64,000 nucleotides of DNA from Actinobacillus lignieresii. Its GTDB lineage: Bacteria > Pseudomonadota > Gammaproteobacteria > Enterobacterales > Pasteurellaceae. The stretch lies in the NCBI RefSeq assembly GCF_900444945.1, contig NZ_UFRM01000001.1:1889501-1953500 (forward strand), in the 5' to 3' direction. How positions within the stretch are numbered: the stretch's first letter is position 1; every line of letters starts with the position of its first letter. Positions 1-8,869 of the stretch are shown here, piece after piece. The notes under the pieces are model-generated. The model had not been told where the DNA came from. It did no database searches and worked only from the letters and a program-made list of their open reading frames with translations. The translations under genes and the position numbers were made by a program.

Positions 1-2
1 GT

Positions 3-572
3 TATGTGTTTTACGTCACCGCCGTTCTTTGTATCACTTACTTAATCGGCTTATTTTTATTAACCAAAGCCAAACCGTTTCTGAGCGAATCCTGTATTAA
101 ACTTGTTCGCGCCAGTATCTTGTGTGCGCTTGCCACCTTACCTATTTTGATTATCAGTACGTTACTTAACGGTAAAATTTATCAACAAGCGGTCATCTCT
201 TATTTATGTGCGGTGATTTTATTCGTTATCGCACTGCGTAACGTGATTAACCGCCATATCCGTAATATCAATATTTATTCGGCGATCCAGTTTTTCCAAA
301 GTCATAAAAGTAACGTACTCATCTTTACTTATGCGTATTTTATGATCTTCGCCTTTATGGTCGGCTATTTACGCCCGCACTTCAAAACACGTTTCGATAT
401 GATCGAAATTAATGCTCAAATGTATTACGTTCTCGCTAAATACAACAAAACTTTTATCTTATCGAAAGAGTTAAAAATAGATAACGATGAGTTTTATCTG
501 TACGAGCTAAATCCGAATCAGCTAGGACATATCCAAATCGTCGATGCGCATCATCCGTTTGGGTTACAGTGA
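3..572 (+). CDS. Membrane protein of unknown function, 3' part
   Basis: The reading frame is already open at the left edge, so this is probably the C-terminal part of a longer gene; a GTG at 6 exists but has no visible ribosome binding site. The visible 188 residues contain about four hydrophobic segments (around residues 3-20, 37-53, 62-79 and 104-121), then a soluble tail of about 65 residues. I do not recognise the family. The tail and the multi-span N-terminal part would suit an inner-membrane protein. It ends about 90 bp before the left end of the IS3-family element, which is therefore intergenic and does not interrupt it. Confidence 0.6.
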   Translation, partial: YVFYVTAVLCITYLIGLFLLTKAKPFLSESCIKLVRASILCALATLPILIISTLLNGKIYQQAVISYLCAVILFVIALRNVINRHIRNINIYSAIQFFQSHKSNVLIFTYAYFMIFAFMVGYLRPHFKTRFDMIEINAQMYYVLAKYNKTFILSKELKIDNDEFYLYELNPNQLGHIQIVDAHHPFGLQ

Positions 573-690
573 TCTTACGATGTGAATATAAAATAAACGG
601 CAAATAAGCTCGGAAGAGAAGAAGAAAACAATCCTTATATAATTATAAAAAAGCCCTTACTTTGATCTGACCCCAAAAAGTTAGACTGTT

Positions 691-1540
691 TTAATTTAAG
701 GACTGAATTCTGTATTGTACAGGGCTCAGTCCTTTTAATTTCACTTGAATACGCTCATTGTTGTAATAATGAATGTACTCGTGAATCACTTTCTCAAGTT
801 GTTCGAAAGTGTCAAATCGCTTACCAAAGTAACATTCCGTTTTCAATCGCCCAAAAAAACTTTCCATTGCCCCATTATCCAAACAATTCCCTTTTCTCGA
901 CATACTTTGTTTAATATGATGTTTTCTCAGCATTTCTTGATAGTCTGCCATCTGGTATTGCCAGCCTTGGTCGGAATGTAAAATCGGTTTAGCGTCCTTA
1001 GGCAGTTTTGCGACCGCTTGCTTTAGCATCCGCATCACTTGCTCAAAGTTAGGGCTTCTTGCTAAATCATAAGCAAGAATTTCACTATTAAATAAGTCTT
1101 TAATGGGGGATAAATAGAGCTTGCCTTCCGCACATTTAAACTCAGTGATATCCGTTACGAGCTTTTCATTTGGCGCCGTTGCGTGAAAATCCTGTTGCAA
1201 TACATTCTCGGCAATTTTACCCACTTCACCTTGATAAGAACGATATTTCCTCTGCTTACATTTCCCTTTTAAATCAAGCTGTTGCATTATCCTTTGAATA
1301 CGCTTATGGTTAATCGCACCAAAAAAATCACGTAACTTTAACGTAATACGACGATAGCCATAATTGCCATCATTATCCTAATAAATCTCAATCACTTTCT
1401 GCCTCATCACTGCATTTTTATCGATTTTAGGCGGTAAGTGATAAAAGAACGTACTACGTTTTAAACCCGTCAAAGGGAGGAGGATTTCTAAGGGAAAATC
1501 CACTCGCAACGTTTTTACGATGGCTGCTTTTGCCGCATTT
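691..1540 (-). pseudogene. IS3-family transposase OrfB (DDE integrase), nonsense-interrupted
   Basis: The 3' part (691-1287) encodes the rve-type integrase core, with the first Asp in the DITEF motif, the second in LHSDQG, and the Glu in NGAMESFFG. Continuing upstream in the same frame gives a sensible OrfB N-terminus (HTH_21-like, with NYGYRRITLKL) up to the end of orfA. It is interrupted by a single TAG at 1378-1380 where family members have a sense codon. The frame overlaps the orfA end near a run of six A on the coding strand (1538-1543), the usual place for the -1 frameshift that makes OrfAB. The catalytic residues are intact but lie downstream of the stop. Confidence 0.85.
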
Positions 1541-2024
1541 TTTGTTGGTTGAACTCCCGCAGCTTTTTTAGGTAAGCTACCTCCGCTTCCAGCTCTAAAA
1601 TACGATAACGTAAGCGTTCTTCTTCAGTTTTAGGTGGAGGAGGCATTTTCGGGTATTTCGGTTTCATTGTCGGACGACCTTTTGGTTTGGGTAATAAGCC
1701 GTTTATACCTTGTTCTTCAAAGATGTGCAACCATTGGCTAATCGAACCTGAATTAGCAATACCAAAATGAAGGGAGGCGCTTTCCGCAGAAAATTGCCCT
1801 TTTTTGACCGCTTGTATGACGGTTAATTTGAATTCGGGGGAATATTTTTGCTTCTTACCCATCACCGCTAGTCCATTGATTCCGTTGTGATTAAATTGAG
1901 CAATCCACCGAGTTAAGGTTTTCTTGGATAATTGAAAATGTCGTTGAGTGAATAAACGGTTTTTGTCATTTTGAAGATAAAACTCGATGACTTGTTGTTT
2001 GAATAGCGAGTTATATTTAGTCAT
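1515..2024 (-). CDS. IS3-family transposase OrfA (helix-turn-helix protein)
   Basis: 169 residues. Two helix-turn-helix units are visible (about residues 10-50 and 62-105), followed by a proline-rich linker and a C-terminal leucine-zipper-like helix (about 138-158). This is the arrangement of OrfA in the IS150 subgroup, where it binds the element's ends and dimerises. It appears intact. The start ATG lies about 35 bp inside the right terminal inverted repeat. Confidence 0.9.
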   Translation of the reverse strand: MTKYNSLFKQQVIEFYLQNDKNRLFTQRHFQLSKKTLTRWIAQFNHNGINGLAVMGKKQKYSPEFKLTVIQAVKKGQFSAESASLHFGIANSGSISQWLHIFEEQGINGLLPKPKGRPTMKPKYPKMPPPPKTEEERLRYRILELEAEVAYLKKLREFNQQKMRQKQPS

Positions 2025-2136
2025 AAAAAATCTGCACCTTAATCCGTTGGAGGTTTAGTCCAACTTTTGGGGGGCAGATCACTTATATAACTAAGTAGAG
2101 GCTTTTATATGGCGGTAATAATTTGCAAAAAATTTG

Positions 2137-2550
2137 CTAATTTTGACCGCTTGTCAGCTTTCTTAATAGTGCCAGTTCACGTTCAAGGCTTTCGATTAGC
2201 TTATCTTTTTGCGCCATTAATTCTTCTTTGTGAACTAATAGCTGTTGTAAACGTTCAATTTCTTGGTTATTACCATTATTATGTCCAACTGTGAGAAAGT
2301 TATTCGAATGACTAAAACCATTTTCTGCATTGTTAAAGTATATTTGTCCTTCCTCTCCATAAGATAATAATTCACAAATATCCATATCAAACACTTCGGA
2401 AATCTGCTCTAAGCGGGGTAAATTCGAACGTACTTCGCCTCTCTCGATTTTGGCGTAGCCGGTTACCGACATACCTAATTTATCTGCCATCACCTCTTGA
2501 GAAAGCTGATGTGTTTCTCGTAAATGGCGAATTTTCTCGTTAATTTTCAT
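2137..2550 (-). CDS. XRE-family transcriptional regulator
   Basis: 137 residues from the ATG at 2550. I prefer this start because an AAGGG ribosome binding site lies just upstream, while the longer alternative (start at 2586) would be encoded by the operator-like palindrome. Residues 1-65 form a classic Cro/CI-type helix-turn-helix (LSQEVMADKLG, VTGYAKIERG). The C-terminal third (about 100-130) is a predicted coiled coil that could dimerise it. The final codons (TSGQN) are supplied by a USS copy on the coding strand. It is divergent from the lipoprotein gene, so it may regulate that gene as well as itself; this is inference. Confidence 0.85.
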   Translation of the reverse strand: MKINEKIRHLRETHQLSQEVMADKLGMSVTGYAKIERGEVRSNLPRLEQISEVFDMDICELLSYGEEGQIYFNNAENGFSHSNNFLTVGHNNGNNQEIERLQQLLVHKEELMAQKDKLIESLERELALLRKLTSGQN

Positions 2551-2562
2551 AGTTGCCCTTGT

Positions 2563-2591
2563 AAGGTAGGTTACCTTGCTTAACAAGGTAA
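2563..2591. promoter_or_regulatory. Operator-like palindromes between regulator and lipoprotein gene
   Basis: Three AAGGTA/TACCTT half-sites occur in a row (2563-2568, 2572-2577, 2585-2590). The last two are the core of a perfect inverted repeat, TTACCTTG-N5-CAAGGTAA (2571-2591). Placed just upstream of an XRE regulator and in the divergent intergenic region, this is a likely autoregulatory operator. Confidence 0.55.
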
Positions 2592-2688
2592 TAGATTGTA
2601 ATTAATAATTTATGGTTTATTTTTCAAGTTTAGTATAAATTAAAACGGGTTTAATTTTAACCGTTATATTATTTTATGAGGTCTATCT

Positions 2689-4797
2689 ATGTCTATTAAA
2701 CGTATTTCTATTGCAACCGCAATTTTACTGAGTTTAACCGCTTGTGGGAGTAGTGGCGGCGGTTCTAATCATGCTAAACCAAAAACGGATATGCAAATAC
2801 ATACGCAACCACAAATACAACAAACAGAAATTGAACAATTAAAACAACAGTTAGCTAATGCACAGCAAGCTACGCAACAAGCAGAAGAAAAATTAAAAAA
2901 TTTATCATTGTTGTCCAGTAAAGAGAAAGCAGACTTACAGAAAGAATTAACAACAACAAAAAATAATCTTGAAACTGTTACTGCCCAATTAAAGCAAGCT
3001 AATTCGGCTTCCGCTAAAACGGTTGATGAGATCAAGAAAACGCTTGTTACGACACAAAATAATTTGACTAAATTTACCCAAGAATTAGCAAAAGCAAATG
3101 AAAGTTTAGTGCAAAAAGAAAAAGTAATACAAGCGGAGCAGGAAGCAAAATTAAAGGCTGAAGCCGCTTTATTAGCGGTAAATACACCACTTACTAAAGA
3201 GCAAATTCATAAACTGGCGATCAGTGCCGGTTTAAGTAATGGCTGGGCTGATGAGTTGGCAATGGATCTTGTGGGCAAAACTAAGCAAGAAGTAACAGAT
3301 GAAATAATGCTTGCATCAAGAAAATCGAAAGTCAGAATTTTGGCAAGAAATTTCGGTTATTCGGATCAAGATGCAAGAGCATTTGAAAAAGCGAATAGAG
3401 ATAAAAGTTATGATGATCTTGCCGATTTATTACGAAAAGAAGCAGAAGATAAACAAAATGCTCGTGAAACTTTAATTACCGAATTAAAACAATTGGCTCA
3501 AAGCAAAGGTTTACAAGAGTGGGAAGCAAATAATTTTGCTTATAACAATGTTGATCAAGGAAAAGAGGTTGCCTTAGCTGAGTTGGATAAGTTAGTTGAG
3601 CGTAATAATTTTATTAAAGAATTAACTCAATTAGCAAAAGATAAAGGGTTAGAAGATTGGGAAGCGGGTAATTTTGCTAATAATTATGCAAATGGTAGCA
3701 AAGAAAGTGCATTGGCTGAGTTAGATAAACTGGCTACTGAAAAGGAAGCCCGCCAAAAGCCGGAAAAAATGTATCAGTTAGCAAACACATATTCTCAGCA
3801 ACATTTTAATTATAATCTTAATACGACAGATTTTGTTGAACAAAATAAAGGTTTAACTTTAGATGAGTTTAAGAGCAAATTAGATCAATTAGTGACTCAT
3901 AAACAAAATTTAGAACAGCTTTCTAAAACTTATTTAAACGATCAGTATTATGTAGCAAATTTTGTTCGCGATAACTTATATAACACGCTAGATGAAGCGG
4001 AAAGGAATCTTAGTAATAGTATGAAAGGGCTCCCTAACGAAACGCCAACAGGCTTTAATCGTAATCAAAATTCAAGTTTAGTAAAAGAGCCTATTGTTGA
4101 AAATGATAAAGAAACAGGCAGATTTACAACAACCAATCAGCATAATGATATTTATAACCAAAAATATTCTGTAGTAACAGGGAAATATTATTCTCAAGAA
4201 AGAGAAGAGATGGAGCTTAGATATCGTGATAGTAGTGACTCAGGTTCAGGGTATTATGCACCTGTTATAAATAAAACAGAAACTTATACTGTTGGAGATG
4301 ATAAAGGTTTAGCGACCAAAGAACTTCACTTTCCGACAGAAGGGAAGGCAACATATACTGGTGTTGCATTTGATTCTCACAGTCAAGGAACACTTACTTA
4401 TAATGTAGATTTTGCTAAGAAAACAGGGCAAGGAAGCATTGAGGGGTTAGAGCATATAGGTCGTTTAACGCTTGATCAAGGTGAAATTTACAAATCGGCT
4501 TCAACAGGTAATATGAGAGCAAGAGGTAATATTAGTGCGGATGAATGGAAAAATGTTAGAGATATTCGTGGAGATTATCAGTTAGGATTCTATGGAAAAA
4601 ATGCTGAAGAAATTGCAGGTCGTGCAACATTAAGACAATCACAATATGGTGCCTGGGATAGTGAAAATAACACTTATTTGGCACCAGTTAAATCTATTAG
4701 TGATAAAGTGCTTTCTCCAGATAGACACGATATGAATTCAGGTAAAGATTCATTTGATGTCGGCTTTGGCGGTACACGTGGTGAAATCAAAAAATAG
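2689..4797 (+). CDS. Surface lipoprotein with coiled coil, helical repeats and TbpB-like barrel
   Basis: 702 residues. A lipoprotein signal ends in the lipobox LTAC with Cys19 as the lipidated residue, followed by a Gly/Ser tether. Residues about 45-160 are Gln/Lys-rich coiled coil. Residues about 171-445 contain six degenerate repeats of about 40 residues with the pattern LAxxxGLxxWEAxxFA....LAELDKL; copies 3 and 4 (262-302, 307-348) are closest. Residues about 546-702 resemble the C-terminal beta-barrel of transferrin-binding protein B-like lipoproteins, with the motif FYGKNAEEIAGRA and a C-terminal beta strand. A Slam gene follows immediately, so export to the cell surface by that protein is likely. 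The ligand is unknown. Confidence 0.8.
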   Translation: MSIKRISIATAILLSLTACGSSGGGSNHAKPKTDMQIHTQPQIQQTEIEQLKQQLANAQQATQQAEEKLKNLSLLSSKEKADLQKELTTTKNNLETVTAQLKQANSASAKTVDEIKKTLVTTQNNLTKFTQELAKANESLVQKEKVIQAEQEAKLKAEAALLAVNTPLTKEQIHKLAISAGLSNGWADELAMDLVGKTKQEVTDEIMLASRKSKVRILARNFGYSDQDARAFEKANRDKSYDDLADLLRKEAEDKQNARETLITELKQLAQSKGLQEWEANNFAYNNVDQGKEVALAELDKLVERNNFIKELTQLAKDKGLEDWEAGNFANNYANGSKESALAELDKLATEKEARQKPEKMYQLANTYSQQHFNYNLNTTDFVEQNKGLTLDEFKSKLDQLVTHKQNLEQLSKTYLNDQYYVANFVRDNLYNTLDEAERNLSNSMKGLPNETPTGFNRNQNSSLVKEPIVENDKETGRFTTTNQHNDIYNQKYSVVTGKYYSQEREEMELRYRDSSDSGSGYYAPVINKTETYTVGDDKGLATKELHFPTEGKATYTGVAFDSHSQGTLTYNVDFAKKTGQGSIEGLEHIGRLTLDQGEIYKSASTGNMRARGNISADEWKNVRDIRGDYQLGFYGKNAEEIAGRATLRQSQYGAWDSENNTYLAPVKSISDKVLSPDRHDMNSGKDSFDVGFGGTRGEIKK

Positions 4798-4820
4798 TTT
4801 TTAACTATTTCATATAATGG

Positions 4821-4913
4821 TAGGGACACACGGCGTGTGTCCGTATTTGACGGTTGAATTTGCAAAATTTTTTACAAATTAGACCGCTTGCGGACGCACG
4901 AGGTGCGTCCCTA
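4821..4913. repeat. REP/BIME-like paired palindromes
   Basis: Two hairpins, TAGGGACaCAC-N3-GTGtGTCCG (4821-4843) and CGGACGCAC-N3-GTGCGTCCCTA (4891-4913), are near-perfect inverted copies of each other, differing mainly by an A/G-T/C pair in the stem and in the loop. They bracket about 47 bp containing a USS-like core. The layout is that of a bacterial interspersed mosaic element. It lies between the lipoprotein and Slam genes and could stabilise or attenuate the mRNA between them. Confidence 0.75.
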
Positions 4914-4943
4914 CGCTAATAAAAACCTTTCCGATAAAATCTA

Positions 4944-6350
4944 ATGAAATCAATACCTTTTATTCTGTCTGTGCTTCCCACAACGCTTTTAGCGGAAACT
5001 ATTTCTACACCAAAACCAGTCTTTTTTGAGGATAAATCCGATCATCTAAAACCGGCGGAATTTGCAAAAAGTTCACCGAATTTAACCGCTGATACCCCGA
5101 TATTTACACCAACCGAACAAGCGAATTTGGATCAAACCATTACCGCTTTATTGATCAATAAACAGTGGCAAGCCTTAAAAATCGCATTAGAACGTTATGT
5201 AAAACAGACGAATTTTGATCCGATTTTATATCGTTATGCAAAAGGGGCGATGTTGCGTGCGGAACAAGATTATGACGGAGCGATCGAGCTTTACCAACAA
5301 ATTTTACAGACCCAACCGCAATTAGCTTATCCACGTTTCGATTTGGGCGTGATGTTGTTTGAAAATAAACAATATCGTGAAGCGAAACAGCAATTAAACC
5401 AAGCAAGAAAATCTCTTGATCCGCAAATGCAGCCGTTAGTTGAACGTTATTTGCAAGCAATGAAGGAACGCCAAAGCTGGCAACCGGATGCAGAATTGCA
5501 ATATACACAAACCGATAATGTAAATAACGCATCAAGAGAACGAGAAGTCGAAATTGGTGGTTTACGATTCTTAAAAAATGAGGATTCTTTACCGCAAAAA
5601 GCCCACGGTTTTCGTTACGGTTTGGGGGCAAGTAGAGAAATAAATTTAAGCGGTAATCATTTTGTAGCGTTTGAAGGGCGATTTAGCGGTGTACATTATT
5701 GGGATAATCAAGATTACAGTGAAAAATCGTTATACGGCTCATTCGGTTATCGTAAACATTCTGCATTACAATCTTGGGGCATTTTGCCTTTCTTTGAACA
5801 AAACTGGCTTGCTTCGCCACGTTACAGCCAAAATTACGGAGCAAATATTGAGTTCCGTCGTCAGCTTAATCTTCAATGGTCATTTTCCGCTAATTTCAAC
5901 CATACACAGAAACGCTATGCCGATGAAAATATTGCCCAACGTTATAACGGTTATATCAATGGAGTATCCGCTTCATTAAGCTATACTGCCAATCCGAATT
6001 GGGTGATGTTTGGTGGTGTAGAACTTAGCAAAGATCGCACTAAAGATAAGGCGGAAACCTCAATTCGTAAGGGAATTAATCTTGGTACGCTATTGCGTTA
6101 TGGCGATGTTGTGAGCCGAGTCAGTTTGCATTATGTAAAACGTAATTTTTTGGCGGATAACTTTTATTTCCCGAAAAAACGCATTGATGACGAATACAGC
6201 GTAAATGCCAGCCTGTGGCATAACCAAATTCAATGGCAAGGTTTTGTGCCAAAATTAAATTATCGTTATCGTAAAATTGACAGCAATATTTCCGCTTTTT
6301 ATAGCCGTTCAAGCAGTGAATGGTTTATGACGGTAGAAAAGAATTGGTAG
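4944..6350 (+). CDS. Slam-type surface lipoprotein assembly modulator (DUF560)
   Basis: 468 residues. A signal peptide (cleavage near residue 17) precedes a TPR-containing periplasmic domain (about residues 48-165, with the tetratricopeptide patterns around YDGAIELYQQ and FDLGVMLFENKQYREA). The C-terminal beta-barrel (about 178-468) consists of alternating strands and ends in the aromatic W468 that serves as an outer-membrane insertion signal. This is the two-domain architecture of Slam proteins, which move lipoproteins with TbpB-like barrels across the outer membrane. The gene follows such a lipoprotein gene, which is the usual pairing. No strong ribosome binding site is visible before the ATG, so coupling to the upstream transcript or low expression is possible. 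Confidence 0.85.
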   Translation: MKSIPFILSVLPTTLLAETISTPKPVFFEDKSDHLKPAEFAKSSPNLTADTPIFTPTEQANLDQTITALLINKQWQALKIALERYVKQTNFDPILYRYAKGAMLRAEQDYDGAIELYQQILQTQPQLAYPRFDLGVMLFENKQYREAKQQLNQARKSLDPQMQPLVERYLQAMKERQSWQPDAELQYTQTDNVNNASREREVEIGGLRFLKNEDSLPQKAHGFRYGLGASREINLSGNHFVAFEGRFSGVHYWDNQDYSEKSLYGSFGYRKHSALQSWGILPFFEQNWLASPRYSQNYGANIEFRRQLNLQWSFSANFNHTQKRYADENIAQRYNGYINGVSASLSYTANPNWVMFGGVELSKDRTKDKAETSIRKGINLGTLLRYGDVVSRVSLHYVKRNFLADNFYFPKKRIDDEYSVNASLWHNQIQWQGFVPKLNYRYRKIDSNISAFYSRSSSEWFMTVEKNW

Positions 6351-6353
6351 TTT

Positions 6354-6400
6354 ACAAGCGGTTGTTTTTGGTAAGAAAACCGCAAAAAACAACCGCTTGT
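6354..6400. terminator. Bidirectional terminator made of inverted USS
   Basis: Perfect 15-bp arms (6354-6368 and 6386-6400), each containing the uptake core ACAAGCGGT, sit between the convergent Slam and hldD genes. A T-rich run follows inside the arms on both strands. Confidence 0.75.
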
Positions 6401-6410
6401 TAGGAATGGA

Positions 6411-7337
6411 TTAACGATTTAACCACGCCATATATTCTTTCGTACCTTCGGCTACGGTTTTGAATGTGCCTGTGTAGCCTGCCGCACGGAGTTTGGTTAG
6501 ATCCGCTTGGGTGAAGGTTTGGTAGCGAGATTTTAAGTGATCCGGGAATGGGATTTTTTCGATTTCGCCCTTGCCGTGGAAGTCGATCACCGCTTGTGCT
6601 ATCGCTTGAAATGATTCCGCTTTGCCGGTACCGAGGTTGTAAATGCCGGAAATACCGTTTTGCCACGCCCAAATATTCACTTTCGCTACGTCTTCCACAT
6701 ACACGAAATCACGTAAGAAGGTTTCTGAGCCTTCGAATAATTTTGGATTTTCGCCTTTCAGCATTTGATTGTTTAAGTGGAACGCCACGCTTGCCATTGA
6801 GCCTTTGTGTTGTTCACGCGGGCCGTACACGTTGAAATATTTAAAACCGCATACCGGCGAATCCGCTTCCGGTAAAACTTGACGTACATATTCGTCAAAT
6901 AGGAATTTTGAATAGCCGTAAGCATTGAGCGGTTGTTCAAATTTACGCTCTTCGATAAAGTTATCCGAACGACCACCGTAAGTTGCCGCACTTGATGCGT
7001 AGAAGAACGGAATTTGGCGATCTAAACAGAAATGTAATAACTCTTTTGAATATTCGTAGTTATTGTGCATTAAGTATTTGCCGTCCCATTCGGTAGTTGC
7101 CGAGCAAGCACCTTCGTGGAATACCGCATCAATATCGCCGAAATCATCGCTGGCAATGATAGAAGCGATAAAATCTTCTTTATCGCAATAATCCGCAATA
7201 TCTAAATCTACTAAATTTACGAATTTTTCGCCGTTTTTTAAGTTATCTACAACAAGAATATCTTTTCTGCCGATTTCATTTAATGCTTTGACGATATTGC
7301 TACCGATCATACCAAAGCCGCCTGTTACGATAATCAT
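6411..7337 (-). CDS. hldD: ADP-L-glycero-D-manno-heptose 6-epimerase
   Basis: 308 residues, the normal length. It converts ADP-D-glycero-D-manno-heptose to the L-glycero form, the last step in making the heptose donor for the lipopolysaccharide inner core. The N-terminal Rossmann motif GGFGMIGSN (residues 6-14) binds NADP. The SDR-type catalytic motif YGYSK (Tyr and Lys four apart) is around residue 140. The FNVYGPRE and MASVAFHL segments are typical of HldD. An AGGAG ribosome binding site precedes the ATG. It lies 64 bp downstream of the Schlafen-type gene on the same strand, with a decamer repeat in between. Confidence 0.97.
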   Translation of the reverse strand: MIIVTGGFGMIGSNIVKALNEIGRKDILVVDNLKNGEKFVNLVDLDIADYCDKEDFIASIIASDDFGDIDAVFHEGACSATTEWDGKYLMHNNYEYSKELLHFCLDRQIPFFYASSAATYGGRSDNFIEERKFEQPLNAYGYSKFLFDEYVRQVLPEADSPVCGFKYFNVYGPREQHKGSMASVAFHLNNQMLKGENPKLFEGSETFLRDFVYVEDVAKVNIWAWQNGISGIYNLGTGKAESFQAIAQAVIDFHGKGEIEKIPFPDHLKSRYQTFTQADLTKLRAAGYTGTFKTVAEGTKEYMAWLNR

Positions 7338-7360
7338 ATAAATATTACTCCTGATATATT

Positions 7361-7410
7361 ACTATGAACTACTATGAACTACTATGAACTACTATGAACT
7401 ACTATGAACT
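7361..7410. repeat. Five tandem copies of the decamer ACTATGAACT
   Basis: Five perfect 10-bp units run without interruption. The repeat includes the stop codon of the upstream gene (7402-7404) and reaches to 24 bp before the hldD start. Copy-number change would alter the spacing between the two genes without changing either protein. Confidence 0.95.
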
Positions 7411-8847
7411 ATATTTTTCAGCTAAAGAATAATATTGAGTAGGATCTGTAGGATTAGACCCGTTCCATTTTAGAATACCTAGCTTTTCAAGATGTTTGAA
7501 TTTATTTCTTACAAAGGTATTGCTTTTATTGAGTATCTCTATGCCATCTTTCACAGTAATTTTTTTGTTGGTATAAATATAGCTTAGGATTTCTTTCTCA
7601 TATCCGCTTAAATCATTAAATGTATCGGATGTGATTAATGCTTCTAAAGAATCCTTAACTCTTAAAGCTCGATTTAATATATTGTTTTCTAACGTGAGTA
7701 TGAGTGAATGGTTTTGTTCGAAATATATTGGTTGTTTTAGATAAAAATTCTCCATTTCCGAATATATTCTTTTCACACCTTCATTCATTTCTTTTACCCA
7801 ACCAAACTCGGATAAGATTCTTGCTATACGAGGATTTCTAGAGAATCTTTGTGTTTTCATATTTTGTAGGGTAACAATATTCGGAAGCAATCCGGGACTA
7901 TGAATTTCTAAGCGATTATCAAATATTAATACTTTGATATGATCTCCTCTAATCGCATAATTTCTATGGACTAAAGCGTTCACAATTCCTTCAAACCAAG
8001 CAAATTCGGGGTATTCCGGCATAATCTTGAAAGTACCGTTATGATCGAGATATTGAAATTCTCTTAATTGATCCGCCACGAAACTTTTAACTTCAGAAAT
8101 AACTTTAGGAATATTCCCTTCAAAATTTTTTTCTTTAATGATATTTAAACTTTGACCGACTTGAGCATTATTACCGTCATATTTGATTACTCTTAAACGG
8201 GCTTGTGGTAAGTATTTAGTTGGGTTTTTACTAAATAATAGCACTCCGGCGTGTGTTAAATGCCCGTTTTTTATAAAGTTCCTTGCTGAGAGTATATCTA
8301 ATATAGAGAGGTTATCTAAGTGCATTAAAAAACGATATCTTGCTAGAATCTCGTCATCAATATCATCAATAGATGAATCTTCAACGATTTCATCCTCAAA
8401 ATATCGTTGTCCTCGATCATAAGTTAATTGAGTAATTTGTTCAAAGTTAAGTTCAATACTTTTATCATCTTGTCTTAAATAAACCTTATTGTCATAGTTC
8501 TCTATAACACGGTCGCTTGATACATCAACAGTAATCAGTAGAATTTCATCATTCACTCCTGCTGTATTTAAGACGGGAATCCGCTCGGTTTTGACGAGAA
8601 TGGGCGTTTTTCGTAATTCTATGAGTGCGATAGATGAAAATTCATCTATCGAATGTGAACCATTAACCCCAAAGCCACTGATATCTCCATTATCTTCAAT
8701 ACCGATTACGAGAGTACCGCCGTTAGCATTCGCAAAAGCGACCAAATGTTTTAATATATCTCTCGGTCTTATTCTTGCACTTTTACGATCAAAATATTGT
8801 CCTTCTTTTTGAAATCTTAGAACATTTAAATCTAAGAATTTACTCAT
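7402..8847 (-). CDS. Schlafen/AlbA_2-domain ATP-binding regulator-like protein
   Basis: 481 residues. Residues about 10-130 form an AlbA_2 (Schlafen-type, formerly AAA_4) domain with the characteristic EGQYFDRKSARI start and FANANGGTLVIGIEDNG. A middle region (about 270-380) resembles HATPase_c_4 (VNALVHRNYAIRGD, FDNRLEIHSPG, RNPRIARILSEFGWVKEMNEG). The C-terminus (about 410-475) looks like a winged helix. Such proteins are usually called putative transcriptional regulators; many are mobile or defence-associated. The gene is more AT-rich than hldD and def and sits where fmt often follows def, which hints at insertion. Substrate and target are unknown. Confidence 0.8.
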   Translation of the reverse strand: MSKFLDLNVLRFQKEGQYFDRKSARIRPRDILKHLVAFANANGGTLVIGIEDNGDISGFGVNGSHSIDEFSSIALIELRKTPILVKTERIPVLNTAGVNDEILLITVDVSSDRVIENYDNKVYLRQDDKSIELNFEQITQLTYDRGQRYFEDEIVEDSSIDDIDDEILARYRFLMHLDNLSILDILSARNFIKNGHLTHAGVLLFSKNPTKYLPQARLRVIKYDGNNAQVGQSLNIIKEKNFEGNIPKVISEVKSFVADQLREFQYLDHNGTFKIMPEYPEFAWFEGIVNALVHRNYAIRGDHIKVLIFDNRLEIHSPGLLPNIVTLQNMKTQRFSRNPRIARILSEFGWVKEMNEGVKRIYSEMENFYLKQPIYFEQNHSLILTLENNILNRALRVKDSLEALITSDTFNDLSGYEKEILSYIYTNKKITVKDGIEILNKSNTFVRNKFKHLEKLGILKWNGSNPTDPTQYYSLAEKYSS

Positions 8848-8869
8848 AACTGTTTCCTACAAAGTGGTT

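Larger units (their letters stand above)
663..2081 (-). mobile_element. IS3-family (IS150-like) insertion sequence, decayed
   Basis: The element is bounded by imperfect 24-bp inverted repeats at 663-686 and 2058-2081 (three mismatches) that begin TG and end CA. It is flanked on both sides by the trinucleotide CTT (660-662 and 2082-2084), consistent with a 3-bp target duplication as made by IS150-type elements. It carries orfA and an overlapping orfB on the minus strand. orfB contains an in-frame amber codon, so the copy is unlikely to transpose by itself. Length is 1419 bp, normal for this group. Confidence 0.9.

Noticed and set aside
2137..2586. Longer start for the XRE regulator at 2586
   Set aside because: The extra 12 residues are encoded by the operator palindrome; the ATG at 2550 has a better ribosome binding site.
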